64,000 nucleotides of DNA, taken from an uncultured Lachnospiraceae bacterium. GTDB lineage: Bacteria > Bacillota > Clostridia > Lachnospirales > Lachnospiraceae. Of this stretch, positions 52,073-60,937 are shown piece after piece. The notes under the pieces are model-generated. The model was not told the origin of the DNA. It was given only the letters and a program-made list of their open reading frames with translations, and did not search any database. The DNA is taken from positions 1 to 64,000 of the forward strand of contig CAJTYJ010000017.1 of NCBI GenBank assembly GCA_910583895.1. The letters are read 5' to 3'. The translations under genes and the position numbers were made by a program. Numbering within the stretch: the stretch's first letter is position 1; each line of letters begins with the position of its first letter.

Positions 52073-53797
52073 TTATTTTACGATCTCTGTCAGGGCCTCT
52101 TTCAGTCCTTCCAGCGCTTCTTGGGCTGCTTCCAGACTTTTTTCCTTGACACCCATGTAAAACTTCACTTTGGGCTCAGTCCCGGAGGGTCTGACACAGC
52201 ACCAGGCACCCTTTTCCAGTTCATAGTAGAGCACATTGGATCCGGGAAGTCCTGTGGACGTCACCTTGCCGGTAGCCAGCTCCAGACGGGTATCCGTTTC
52301 ATAATCCCGAAGCGCGATCACCTCATATGCTCCGATCTTCTGAAGCGGATGACTCCTCATATCCGCCAGAATCTTCTGGATCCGCTCTGCACCGTCCACG
52401 CCTTTCATGGTGATGGACACCAGATCTTCCTTATAATATCCGTATTTTTCATAAATATGAAGCATCTGATCCCACAGAGTCAGTCCCTTTTCCTTATAAT
52501 AGGCAGCCGCCTCGCAAAGAGCCATCACCGCCACCACCGCATCTTTATCCCTGGCATGGGTTCCCACCAGACATCCGTAACTTTCCTCATAGCCGAACAG
52601 ATATTCATAGGATCCGGTCTGCTCAAAAAATTTGATCTGTTCGCCAATGTATTTAAAACCGGTCAGCACTTCGATCACCGTTACCCCATACTCTCTGGAA
52701 ATCTCATCCGCCATATCGGAGGACACGATGGTCTTGACAAGCGCCCCGTTTTTCGGCAGTTTCCCAAGCTCCCGGCGCACGGATAACTCATACTCTGCGA
52801 TCAGGAGTCCGGACATATTTCCGGTAAAGGGCATGTATTCCCCGGTCTTTGTATCTTTTGCATAAACTCCCAGTCTGTCTGCGTCCGGATCGGTTGCCAG
52901 CACCAGATCCGCCCCGGTCTCCTTGGCCAGCTTCAAAGCCAGCGTAAAGGCTTTGGGATCCTCCGGATTTGGATAGGACACGGTGGGGAAACTGCCGTCG
53001 GGCAGCTCCTGCTCCGGTACCACCTGCACCTGGGTAAAACCAAGCTCTGAGAGCACCCTTCGCACGGGAAGATTCCCTGTCCCGTGAAGAGGCGTATAGA
53101 CGATCTTCAAACGGTCCGCCATCCGCCGGATCGACTCCGGGCTTAAAACCAGCTTTTTCAGTTCTTCCATATAGCGGTCATCCATCTTTTCCCCAAGAAT
53201 CTGAAAAAGTCCTTTTTCCTCCGCCTCTGCCCGTTCCATCATTCGGATGGAGGCAAAATCTGTCACAGCCTGGACTTCTGCGATGATCTCTTTGTCCTTG
53301 GGTGCCGTGATCTGGGCGCCGTCCTCCCAGTATACTTTGTATCCATTGTACTCCGGCGGATTGTGGCTGGCGGTGATCACGATCCCCGCAATACAGTGAA
53401 GCTCCCGAAGGGCGAAAGAAAGCTCCGGGGTCGGACGCAGCGTCTCAAATCGATACGTCCGGATGCCGTTGGCATTCAGGCAGAGAGCCGCCTTCTCGGA
53501 AAATTCCACCGACTTGTTCCGGGAATCAAAAGCGATGGCCACGCCCCTTTCCTCCCCTTTCTGCTTCTTGATATAGTTGGCCAGTCCCTGGGTAGCCTTC
53601 GTCACCGTATACACATTCATCCGGTTCGTTCCGGCTCCGATCACGCCCCGAAGCCCCCCTGTCCCAAAAGACAGATCCTTGTAAAACCGGTCTTCTATCT
53701 CTTTTTCGTCTCCGCCGATTTTTCGAAGCTCTGCCTTTGTCGCCTCGTCAAAAATCGGATCGGTGCACCACTGCTCGTATTTTTTATGATAGCTCAT
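52073..53797 (-). CDS. Phospho-sugar mutase (phosphoglucomutase/phosphomannomutase)
   Basis: Alpha-D-phosphohexomutase of 574 residues, as in the PgcA group. Active-site Ser loop VITASHNPPEYNGYK, metal loop ATDPDADRLGVY, sugar loop FGYEESYG and phosphate loop RPSGTEPKVKFY are all intact. The ATG at 53797 follows GGAAGGA. Promoter at 53841-53869. It likely links glucose 1- and 6-phosphate for glycogen and cell-wall precursors. Confidence 0.95.
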   Translation of the reverse strand: MSYHKKYEQWCTDPIFDEATKAELRKIGGDEKEIEDRFYKDLSFGTGGLRGVIGAGTNRMNVYTVTKATQGLANYIKKQKGEERGVAIAFDSRNKSVEFSEKAALCLNANGIRTYRFETLRPTPELSFALRELHCIAGIVITASHNPPEYNGYKVYWEDGAQITAPKDKEIIAEVQAVTDFASIRMMERAEAEEKGLFQILGEKMDDRYMEELKKLVLSPESIRRMADRLKIVYTPLHGTGNLPVRRVLSELGFTQVQVVPEQELPDGSFPTVSYPNPEDPKAFTLALKLAKETGADLVLATDPDADRLGVYAKDTKTGEYMPFTGNMSGLLIAEYELSVRRELGKLPKNGALVKTIVSSDMADEISREYGVTVIEVLTGFKYIGEQIKFFEQTGSYEYLFGYEESYGCLVGTHARDKDAVVAVMALCEAAAYYKEKGLTLWDQMLHIYEKYGYYKEDLVSITMKGVDGAERIQKILADMRSHPLQKIGAYEVIALRDYETDTRLELATGKVTSTGLPGSNVLYYELEKGAWCCVRPSGTEPKVKFYMGVKEKSLEAAQEALEGLKEALTEIVK

Positions 53798-53840
53798 CTC
53801 TATTCCTTCCTTTCCGCCTTTCCTGCTGCAGCTTTTTTCC

Positions 53841-53869
53841 ATTGTAGTATCTCCGGCACTCCTTGTCAA
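53841..53869 (-). promoter_or_regulatory. Promoter of the phospho-sugar mutase
   Basis: Minus-strand TTGACA (53864-53869), 17-bp spacer, TACAAT (53841-53846). Confidence 0.75.
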
Positions 53870-54000
53870 TCTCTCTCACTCTGCTGTTTTTCTGTTCTAT
53901 TAACAGCCGCTCATTGTTCTGCAATCAGCAATCACAGCAGACAGCAGAAAATTTTTTCCGGAGCAAAATCCTCCCGGAGCGTGTTTAAAAACTGCCTTCT

Positions 54001-54035
54001 GGCAAATGTGCCTCACAATTTGTGAGAGATTTGCC
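54001..54035. promoter_or_regulatory. Nested palindrome upstream of MATE gene
   Basis: Outer arms GGCAAAT/ATTTGCC enclose CTCACAA-T-TTGTGAG (54012-54026). It could be a regulator site or a hairpin; it lies 66 bp before the MATE -35 box. Confidence 0.5.
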
Positions 54036-54100
54036 AAAAACTACTGATCCTTACCTCACATTTGTATCTTATTTTGGGGAAAAAGAAGCCCATTTGTCTC

Positions 54101-54129
54101 TTGACGAATGGGCAAAGCCGTTCTATATT
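54101..54129 (+). promoter_or_regulatory. Promoter of the second MATE gene
   Basis: TTGACG (54101-54106), 17-bp spacer, TATATT (54124-54129). The -35 lies in the 3' part of the hairpin at 54089-54113. Confidence 0.6.
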
Positions 54130-54205
54130 AGTAGATATCGTTCTATTTCAGAAAAGCAGTTTCCGCCGACGCTGCGGAACAAAAGAGGAAAATGGAGGGA
54201 TGAAA

Positions 54206-55570
54206 ATGTCCAGAGAGTCGTACAAACTTGATATGTGCAATGGCCCGGTGCTTCCGAAGGTCATTGCTTTTAGTTTACCTTTAATGCTGTCCGGATGCCT
54301 GCAGCTTCTGTTCAATGCCGCGGATGTCATCGTGGTAGGACGCTTTGCGGGAAAGGAATCCCTGGCCGCCGTAGGCTCCACCTCTTCGTTGACCAACCTT
54401 CTGATCAATCTTTTTATCGGACTTTCCATCGGTACCAATGTGGTTGTGGGACATACGCTGGGAAGTGGTGACGAAAAAGGCACCCGCGACAACGTGCACA
54501 CTGCCGTCTCCATCAGCATCCTGTCCGGACTGGCTCTGATTCTGATCGGCATCCTGTTTACAAGGCCTCTGCTGGTCCTGATGGGCGCACCGGACGATGT
54601 ACTGGACAAAGCGGCTGTCTACTTAAAGATTATCTTTATCGGCATGCCCGCCACCATGGTCTACAACTTCGGAAGCGCCATCCTTCGCGCCACCGGAGAT
54701 ACCAAGCGGCCTCTGTACTTTCTGTCTGCAGCCGGGATCGTCAACGTAGTCTTAAACCTGTTCTTTGTCATCCATCTGCATATGGATGTGGCAGGAGTTG
54801 CACTGGCCACCATCCTTGCCCAGTGTATCAGCGCTGTTTTGATCCTTGCCTGTCTGTGCAGGACGGATGGCCCCTGTCATCTGGACATCCGAAAGCTTTA
54901 TATCCATCCGGGCCGGCTGCGCCGGATGATGGCCATCGGACTGCCCGCCGGCATCCAGGGCTCCCTGTTCTCCTTTTCCAACGTGCTGATCCAGTCGTCC
55001 ATCAATTCCTTCGGATCAGCCGTCATCGCAGGAAACAGCGCAGGAGCCAGCATCGAGCAGTTTGTCTACATATCCATGAATGCTGTGCACCAGGCTACGG
55101 TCAGCTTCACCAGTCAGAACAACGGAGCCGGGAAGCCGGAGCGGATCAACCAGATCCTTTTTTCCTGCCTGGGGCTGACGACGGTCATCGGCCTGATCAT
55201 GGGAATCGGCGTCAATCTGTTTTCCATACCCCTTTTAACGATCTACTCCCCGGATCCTGCGGTCATCGCTGCAGGGCAGACGCGGCTTCTGTGGATCTCC
55301 CTGCCCTATTTTCTATGCGGCGTCATGGAAGTCGTCATGGGCATCATGCGGGGTCTTGGGTACGCAATCACTCCGATGGTCGTATCCTTATCCGGCGCCT
55401 GCCTCTTCCGGGTTCTGTGGCTCACTACCATTTTTGCCTGGTTTCCGACCCAACATATACTTCTGCTCTCTTATCCGGTCTCCTGGATCCTGACCACACT
55501 GATCCATCTTCTGACCTATCTGTATGCCCGCCGGCACCATCCCCTCTTTCGGCTGGCAAAAACCTCATAG
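54206..55570 (+). CDS. MATE family efflux transporter (second)
   Basis: 454-residue, 12-helix transporter. The N-terminal segment MCNGPVLPKVIAFSLPLMLSG and the repeated half starting near MMAIGLPAGIQGS fit the family. The ATG at 54206 is eight bases after GGAGG; an ATG at 54200 is too close to it. Distinct in sequence from the MATE at 5805-7172. It converges on and overlaps the YhaN-like gene by six bases. Confidence 0.92.
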   Translation: MSRESYKLDMCNGPVLPKVIAFSLPLMLSGCLQLLFNAADVIVVGRFAGKESLAAVGSTSSLTNLLINLFIGLSIGTNVVVGHTLGSGDEKGTRDNVHTAVSISILSGLALILIGILFTRPLLVLMGAPDDVLDKAAVYLKIIFIGMPATMVYNFGSAILRATGDTKRPLYFLSAAGIVNVVLNLFFVIHLHMDVAGVALATILAQCISAVLILACLCRTDGPCHLDIRKLYIHPGRLRRMMAIGLPAGIQGSLFSFSNVLIQSSINSFGSAVIAGNSAGASIEQFVYISMNAVHQATVSFTSQNNGAGKPERINQILFSCLGLTTVIGLIMGIGVNLFSIPLLTIYSPDPAVIAAGQTRLLWISLPYFLCGVMEVVMGIMRGLGYAITPMVVSLSGACLFRVLWLTTIFAWFPTQHILLLSYPVSWILTTLIHLLTYLYARRHHPLFRLAKTS

Positions 55571-57643
55571 TTCATGACAAGTAAAATACAGAATCTGACG
55601 GTCCGTGGAAAGCTGCTTAAGCAGCTCCATGGCCCGTCTCTGCCTTTTCGCATCCAGATTCACAAAAGGATCATCCATAATCACAGGCGGCATCTCCTCC
55701 TTGTACAGCGCATCCAGGACTGCAAGCCGTTCTCCGAACCGATACAGATCCTGCTGCCCGGTGCTCTGGGTATTCAGGCTGCGCAGCGCTCCCGCCCTCT
55801 GCACTTTCACCCGGAGGCTGACATCCAGAACCGGACGCAGCGCTTCTTCGGGTTCCAGAAGTCCAAGATAATGCTCCAGCCCTTTTTGCAGCTCTTCCAG
55901 ATAACATACCGAAAACTGATCTCTCGCCTTTTGCAGGTACTGTATCGTCAGTTCCAAAAGCCGGTGCCGGCGGACGCTGTCTGAAATCTCCTCCGACAAA
56001 GCTTCCTCCTGCTCCTGAAGCTCCGGCATCTGCTCCACCTGTTCCTGAAGCCCTTTGATCTGGTACTGAATTCTGCTCTGCTCTTTCTGAAGTCCCTCCA
56101 GTTCCAGACGCCCCTTTTCCAGACGTTCTCTTAAATCTGTCTGATTGCTGTTTACAAGCGCTCCCGGGGAATCGGACAAAAATTTTTTCTCTTCTTCCGA
56201 GATACTTTCCTGATAGGAAAACCAGCGTTCCCTGCTTTTGTGGGCCTCTTTTCTCCGATCCTCGTAAAGCTGTTTCAACTCCCGATATCTCTGGCTCTTC
56301 CTGCGTGCTTCCTGCCAGAGCCGTTCCAGCTCGTCAAAATCTGTATGCTTGGGAACTCCAAAAAAATCACATACTTTCTTCTCTGTCAGGTCCCGCTTTT
56401 TCTGCAGATCCCGAAGTGTGCTCTGGGCCTTTCGGACCTGCTCCTCACTTTCCTTTACACGGGCATTCAGATGTTCCTGATCCATACGGCACCTGCGGAT
56501 TCTGAATACACTCCAAATCACCGCCCCCGCTCCAAGACAAAAAAGCATTCCTCCCGGAAGATACCAGCTGCAGACCAGGCAAAAACCGCCAAGCACCAGG
56601 GAAAGACCGGCCAAAATCCCGGGGAGCATTCCCGGAGACTGCAGATCATCCCTGGCATCCATCAGGCTGCCCAGTTGATTTCTGGCTTCATTTGCCTCAT
56701 TCACCGCTTCCTTTTCCCGTTTCTTTAAACTGCGAAGCTCGTAGATCCGCTCCCGATAGCGGTCCAGCTTCTCCTCGCCGGGCGGCGTGTCGGTATATTC
56801 CCCCAGAGCGGCTGCCGCTTCTTTTAATTCCTCCTGCTTTTCCTCTGCCTGGCTTCTGAGCAGGTCATACTGTTCTTTTTTCGCTTCCAGGCGACGGAAA
56901 TCCTGTACCCGGCGAAGCTCTTTTTCCACCTGCTTTACTCGGGCCGCCGCCTTTTTTACAGAGGCTCTTTGTTCCCCGAGCCTTGCATCACAGGCGTTCA
57001 GCACTGCTTCCTGTTCCCGGCAGATTCGAAGTTTTTCTCTTACTGCCTCTCTTGCTTCCTGCAGCTTCCCGATCTGTCCCCGGTTGCCGGTCTTCTGGTA
57101 ATATTTCATCTGGTCTCCCAGGACAGACAGCGCATGCTCATAATTTTTCATATCCCCCGCATCCGCCTCCATCCGGCTTAGGCGGGCATTCAGACTGTCG
57201 CCTGCCGACACCAGAAGATCCTGCTGAAGAAAAAAGCTGCTCCGCTCATAGGCTTCCCGGTCCACGCCAAACAACTCTTCTCCCAGCCCCGCTGAATAAT
57301 CCAGGCTTTCCAGTCCGGTGCGAAGGTCATACAGCACAAAGGTATCATCCCGATCCCTGGCTCCAAAGAAACGTTCTGCCCGATACTCCCTGCCTCCGGC
57401 CTGAAATTCCATGCTGCCCCCAAAGGTTCCGCCCTGCCATGGGAGATAATGTTTTCGGTCATTTTCTTTTAAGGAGCGCCTGGCGGTCCGGGGAAGACCG
57501 TAAAACATGGCCTTTATAAAAGCAGCCAGCGTGGATTTGCCCCATCCGTTTTCCCGGCAGAAAACCTGAAGTCCCTCCTGAAACTCCAGGTCCAAATCAT
57601 GAAGCGTTCCAAAATTTTCGATATGTAGTCTCAATATGCGCAT
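55565..57643 (-). CDS. SbcC/YhaN-like AAA ATPase
   Basis: SMC/Rad50-like ATPase, 692 residues. N-terminal ILRLHIENFGTLHDLDLEF is followed by a P-loop reading FCRENGWGKST, in which the first glycine of the standard motif is a Cys. Long coiled-coil arms run from about 160 to 600, interrupted near 345-395 by a hydrophobic stretch (GILAGLSLVLGGFCLVCSWYL and beyond) that looks like a membrane hairpin. The C-terminus carries Walker B VIMDDPFVNLDAKRQ. It follows the nuclease gene by 28 bp, making a YhaO/YhaN-type repair or nuclease pair. Confidence 0.85.
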   Translation of the reverse strand: MRILRLHIENFGTLHDLDLEFQEGLQVFCRENGWGKSTLAAFIKAMFYGLPRTARRSLKENDRKHYLPWQGGTFGGSMEFQAGGREYRAERFFGARDRDDTFVLYDLRTGLESLDYSAGLGEELFGVDREAYERSSFFLQQDLLVSAGDSLNARLSRMEADAGDMKNYEHALSVLGDQMKYYQKTGNRGQIGKLQEAREAVREKLRICREQEAVLNACDARLGEQRASVKKAAARVKQVEKELRRVQDFRRLEAKKEQYDLLRSQAEEKQEELKEAAAALGEYTDTPPGEEKLDRYRERIYELRSLKKREKEAVNEANEARNQLGSLMDARDDLQSPGMLPGILAGLSLVLGGFCLVCSWYLPGGMLFCLGAGAVIWSVFRIRRCRMDQEHLNARVKESEEQVRKAQSTLRDLQKKRDLTEKKVCDFFGVPKHTDFDELERLWQEARRKSQRYRELKQLYEDRRKEAHKSRERWFSYQESISEEEKKFLSDSPGALVNSNQTDLRERLEKGRLELEGLQKEQSRIQYQIKGLQEQVEQMPELQEQEEALSEEISDSVRRHRLLELTIQYLQKARDQFSVCYLEELQKGLEHYLGLLEPEEALRPVLDVSLRVKVQRAGALRSLNTQSTGQQDLYRFGERLAVLDALYKEEMPPVIMDDPFVNLDAKRQRRAMELLKQLSTDRQILYFTCHEL

Positions 57644-57671
57644 CTTCTCTTCTCCTGCCCCTTCTGCAGCC

Positions 57672-58745
57672 TCAGACTTCTGTAAGGGCATGGATGCCCA
57701 GCCGGAGGATTGCCTCTTTGTCCTCATCTGCCAGTTCCTCTGATCCGAGCACCAGCCGGATGAACTCTCCTTTCAGGGATACATCGTATTGATATTCTTC
57801 CGGATGGAGAGCCTCTGTGGTCTCGTCTTTTATCTTCAAAAGATAATACTCATCCTCCAGCCATTTCTGAATCCAGGCCGGATCCTTCTCCGCCTCCAGT
57901 TCCGTCTCCCCGGTCAGGCAGATCTTTACCAGATCTTTAGACGGGATCCCCTTCAGCTCACTTCGAATCCTTCGCTGGATCTCTTCCTGCGTTAAAAGGT
58001 CTGTAATGTCAACCGCCACTTCGTGGAGGCTTCTCTGCGCAAAGGGGACAAATCTTGGGCGGACAATTCCGCCTTGCACTTCCAGCTCCACATAACCTTT
58101 GGGACCGCATTCATCAAAGCCGCGTCCTTCCAGACAGCCGCAGTAGCACCACACCCCTCTGTCATCCAGCCGCTCAAGCCGGAAGCTGTGGATATGTCCA
58201 AGGGCCAGATAATCAATCTGCTTTCCTCTCCACTTCCGAAGAGAAAACGTCTCTGACTGATCTTTTGAGGCATACTCTGCCGCCATCCCATGGAACAAAA
58301 CAAGGTTGGTCCGGTCTGCCCGAAGAGACAGCCGGTCTGCCATTGCATCCTTGTTCTCTTTGGACCACTCTGCACCGGTGATCACCACTTCTTTCTGTTC
58401 ATAGGAAGTCCAGTCCTTCCCGAACGTCCGAAGATTGCCTGGCAGCGTGTCCATACTGCTCAGAAAACTGTTCTGGTCGTGATTCCCCTGAAGATAATAA
58501 AACATAATCCCCGGATGCTGCACAACCGCATCCAGCACGCTTTTCCTGGCACGCGCCGATATGGTCTTCGCGTCAAAAAGATCTCCGCAGATCAGAATTG
58601 CCTCCACATGGTCCGCCTCCGCCTGATCCACCATCCTGGTAAAAGTCCTGAGAAGCTCCAGACGGCGCTCCCCCGCCTTTTCTTTAGAAAGTCCCGTCTC
58701 CATCCTGGAATCCAGATGCAGATCCCCACAGTGTATCAGCTTCAT
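57672..58745 (-). CDS. Metallophosphoesterase, SbcD/YhaO-like DNA exonuclease
   Basis: 357-residue Mre11-type phosphoesterase. Metal ligand motifs: IHCGDLHLDS, LICGDLFDAKT, LQGNHDQNS and LALGHIHSF. Works with the ATPase encoded downstream. Overlaps the phosphatase gene by 4 nt. Confidence 0.92.
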   Translation of the reverse strand: MKLIHCGDLHLDSRMETGLSKEKAGERRLELLRTFTRMVDQAEADHVEAILICGDLFDAKTISARARKSVLDAVVQHPGIMFYYLQGNHDQNSFLSSMDTLPGNLRTFGKDWTSYEQKEVVITGAEWSKENKDAMADRLSLRADRTNLVLFHGMAAEYASKDQSETFSLRKWRGKQIDYLALGHIHSFRLERLDDRGVWCYCGCLEGRGFDECGPKGYVELEVQGGIVRPRFVPFAQRSLHEVAVDITDLLTQEEIQRRIRSELKGIPSKDLVKICLTGETELEAEKDPAWIQKWLEDEYYLLKIKDETTEALHPEEYQYDVSLKGEFIRLVLGSEELADEDKEAILRLGIHALTEV

Positions 58746-59206
58746 ACCAGATCATGCTCCATCATATACGCAAGAAGCGCCTCACAGCCCTCTTTCACAT
58801 CTTCATAAGTCTCGTCAAAATTGCCGGTATACCAGGGATCCGCAATATCCCTCGGCTCTTTCCCAAAGTCTAAAAGCCGGTGAATCTTCTCTTCCGGATC
58901 CTGCCCGGCGATCCGCTTCATGTCGCGGATATTCCAGCTGTCCATACCAAGCAGATAATCGTACTGCCCATAATCTGCGCGCTTCATCTGTCTGGACCGA
59001 TGATCCCCGCAGGGAATCCCTGCCTCATGCAACTTCCCTCTGGTCCCCCGGTGCACCCGGTTTCCGATCTCCTCTGTACTGGTGGCTGCCGAGTCGATGA
59101 AAAAGCAGTCGGACAAGCCGCGCTTCTCCACCAGGTCTTTCATTACGTATTCAGCCATGGGGCTGCGGCAGATGTTGCCGTGGCAAACAAATAATATTTT
59201 TACCAT
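58742..59206 (-). CDS. Low molecular weight protein-tyrosine-phosphatase
   Basis: 154-residue phosphatase with the P-loop VCHGNICRSPMAE at its N-terminus and the catalytic Asp in ADPWYTGNFDETYED. Substrate unknown; often dephosphorylates tyrosine kinases of capsule systems or arginine phosphates. The ATG at 59206 fits the family; an ATG three codons earlier (59215) lies closer to GGAG. It is the last chromosomal gene before the integrative element. Confidence 0.92.
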   Translation of the reverse strand: MVKILFVCHGNICRSPMAEYVMKDLVEKRGLSDCFFIDSAATSTEEIGNRVHRGTRGKLHEAGIPCGDHRSRQMKRADYGQYDYLLGMDSWNIRDMKRIAGQDPEEKIHRLLDFGKEPRDIADPWYTGNFDETYEDVKEGCEALLAYMMEHDLV

Positions 59207-59222
59207 ACTTCTCATATCTCCT

Positions 59223-59324
59223 TATATCTCGGTATATCCTCGTTTTTCCTTATGTTTTCAAGGTTTTCTCTCTGACCTCAAAAACTCTATACCTCGTATA
59301 TCTTACCATACCTCGGTATATTTT
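59223..59324. repeat. Three ATACCTCGGTATAT-like repeats at the element boundary
   Basis: Copies at about 59223-59238, 59288-59301 and 59307-59324 share TATACCTCGGTATAT with one or two changes; the last is close to palindromic. They lie between the phosphatase gene and int and may be integrase or excisionase sites, or part of the chromosomal target. Confidence 0.5.
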
Positions 59325-59333
59325 GTCTCCCAA

Positions 59334-59375
59334 AAAGAGTAAAAAAGAAGTAAAATGACCTCTTTTTTACTCTTT
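59334..59375 (-). terminator. Terminator after int
   Basis: Perfect 15-bp stem AAAGAGTAAAAAAGA/TCTTTTTTACTCTTT, followed on the minus strand by TTTTT. About 22 bp after the int stop. Confidence 0.75.
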
Positions 59376-59397
59376 CCAAAGGTAAATTCCTACACGC

Positions 59398-60618
59398 CTA
59401 CACTTCCTTTCTAAGCCTTTCTTCCATTTCCCTTACTTCCTTTTCCACGTCATCATATCCCAAATGGGTATACACATTTAAGGTCGTGGCAATGTCGGCA
59501 TGACCCATAAGATATTGTAAAGTCTTTGCATTTACTCCTGACTTTGCCATGTTACTACAATAGGTATGTCTGCATACATGCGGCGTTATCTTTGGCAGTT
59601 CTTCCTTGTATGTCCTGTTATACTTCTTCAGAGCATACTCGAACCGCTTTTCCCAATGTAATGCAAGGTACGGCATACCATTCTGATCCAGAACCAGAAA
59701 GCCGCCCACACCATCCACCATTGGCTCCACCTTTGTTTTCCTGCGTCTGGCTGCCAGCTTTTTAAAGCACTGGTAAACCTCTTCCGTCATTGGAAGATAA
59801 CGCTCGCCGTATGTAGTCTTGGTGTCTGCAATCATATATTTTCCCTCTCTTGTACGCTGCAACTGTTTATCTATATGTATCTTCCGTTCTTTCATATCCA
59901 CATCTGACAGCGTCAGGCCACAGAACTCTGAAATCCTCATGCCTGTCTTGAATAATATATACATCCCCTCATAATATTGTGAATAATGTTTGTCTCCTTT
60001 TATAAAATCAAGGAACAGCCTTTCCTGTCTCGGTGTAATCGCCTCCCTTGATACGCTGTCATTTATCAGCACTGTTGCAAGTTCCCAGTCAAAGGGATTC
60101 TTCTTTATTAAATCATCCTCAACCGCCATACGAAAGGCAGGACGCACAACACCTCTGATACTATGGATACTGCTGTAACTTCTCTTATCCTCTGACTGCA
60201 ACTTAATCAGCCAGAGTTTAGCGTCTGACGGTTTTACCAGATCAATCCGCCTGCTTCCAAACTCTTCTTTCTTTAATATATTGACAACCGTTTTATATCC
60301 GGCAAGGGTGTTATGTCTTACCCCTGTTTTAGTGGCAATATATCTTTCAACCAGTTCTAATACCGTGACATCTCCACCGTGGTATGCCAGTTCTTCATTG
60401 AGCGATTTTTCAATCTCTTTTTCCAGTTCCCTCAATGACCTGCATTCCCTTTTACCGGCCGGCAGTTTATCAGTCGGCTCCAGTTTCCAACTGTAAACAT
60501 AGTGCATCTTATTGTCTCTGCCACGGTAGGCATACATAAACTTTCCATCCTGTCTCTGCTGTTCACCTGTCCTCAATATACGGCCTTTGCTGTCTCTTCT
60601 CTTATTATCCTTGCTCAT
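59398..60618 (-). CDS. int: Tn916-family tyrosine integrase
   Basis: 406-residue site-specific recombinase. The N-terminus (KDNKRRDSKGRILRTGEQQR, then VYSWKLEPTDKLPAGKRECRSL) is the arm-binding domain of Tn916 Int. A SAM-like core-binding domain (about 85-185) and the catalytic domain follow, with Arg228, Lys267, His347, Arg350, His373 and Tyr383 all present. The ATG at 60618 follows GGAGG. It should integrate and excise the element together with Xis. Downstream lie a terminator and the element boundary. Confidence 0.95.
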   Translation of the reverse strand: MSKDNKRRDSKGRILRTGEQQRQDGKFMYAYRGRDNKMHYVYSWKLEPTDKLPAGKRECRSLRELEKEIEKSLNEELAYHGGDVTVLELVERYIATKTGVRHNTLAGYKTVVNILKKEEFGSRRIDLVKPSDAKLWLIKLQSEDKRSYSSIHSIRGVVRPAFRMAVEDDLIKKNPFDWELATVLINDSVSREAITPRQERLFLDFIKGDKHYSQYYEGMYILFKTGMRISEFCGLTLSDVDMKERKIHIDKQLQRTREGKYMIADTKTTYGERYLPMTEEVYQCFKKLAARRRKTKVEPMVDGVGGFLVLDQNGMPYLALHWEKRFEYALKKYNRTYKEELPKITPHVCRHTYCSNMAKSGVNAKTLQYLMGHADIATTLNVYTHLGYDDVEKEVREMEERLRKEV

Positions 60619-60650
60619 AAGCTGCCTCCATTTAATCAAAATTTTTTACT

Positions 60651-60670
60651 GCCCCCTCTTTCAAGGGGGC
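60651..60670 (-). terminator. Hairpin between xis and int
   Basis: GCCCCCT pairs with AGGGGGC around a 6-nt loop on the minus strand, ahead of int, followed by AGTAAAAAATTTT instead of a clean T run. It may reduce read-through from xis into int. Confidence 0.55.
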
Positions 60671-60727
60671 TTATGATACCGCTGAATTACTGATAGTGCA
60701 AGCACTTTCTTTATCTAATATGTATTT

Positions 60728-60937
60728 TTAAATTGACCCTAACTCGTCAATTATTTTCTCGAACTGTATTCTCTTTATCAGAATTTTTGTTCCATTCATC
60801 AATATGTAACTTTCTCTTTCATGCTCTGACAGAAACCTCCGAAGTTTGCTTTCTCCTATATTGAAATAATCAGAAGCCTCGGCAATGGTGAGCGTGTATT
60901 TCTCCCAGACTGGCACTTTCTCCACTTCTTTCTTCAT
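60728..60937 (-). CDS. xis: Tn916-family excisionase
   Basis: 69-residue winged-helix DNA-bending protein. VWEKYTLTIAEASDYFNIGESKLRRF and the C-terminal IKRIQFEKIIDELGSI match the Tn916 Xis pattern. Its ATG overlaps the methyltransferase stop (TAATG), so it is translationally coupled to it, unlike Tn916 where no methyltransferase precedes xis. Confidence 0.93.
   Translation of the reverse strand: MKKEVEKVPVWEKYTLTIAEASDYFNIGESKLRRFLSEHERESYILMNGTKILIKRIQFEKIIDELGSI

Larger units (their letters stand above)
53798..54205. other. Divergent intergenic region mutase/MATE
   Basis: 408 bp holding two promoters, the palindrome at 54001-54035 and a hairpin GCCCATT/AATGGGC (54089-54113) overlapping the MATE -35 box. 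No credible gene; the short frame 54022-54231 begins inside the palindrome. Confidence 0.6.

Noticed and set aside
54022..54231. Short plus-strand frame before the MATE gene
   Set aside because: Starts at a GTG inside the palindrome and overlaps the MATE start and its ribosome binding site.
59334..59375. Inverted repeat as transposon terminal repeat
   Set aside because: Position and T run fit an int terminator better; Tn916-type elements do not use long terminal inverted repeats.
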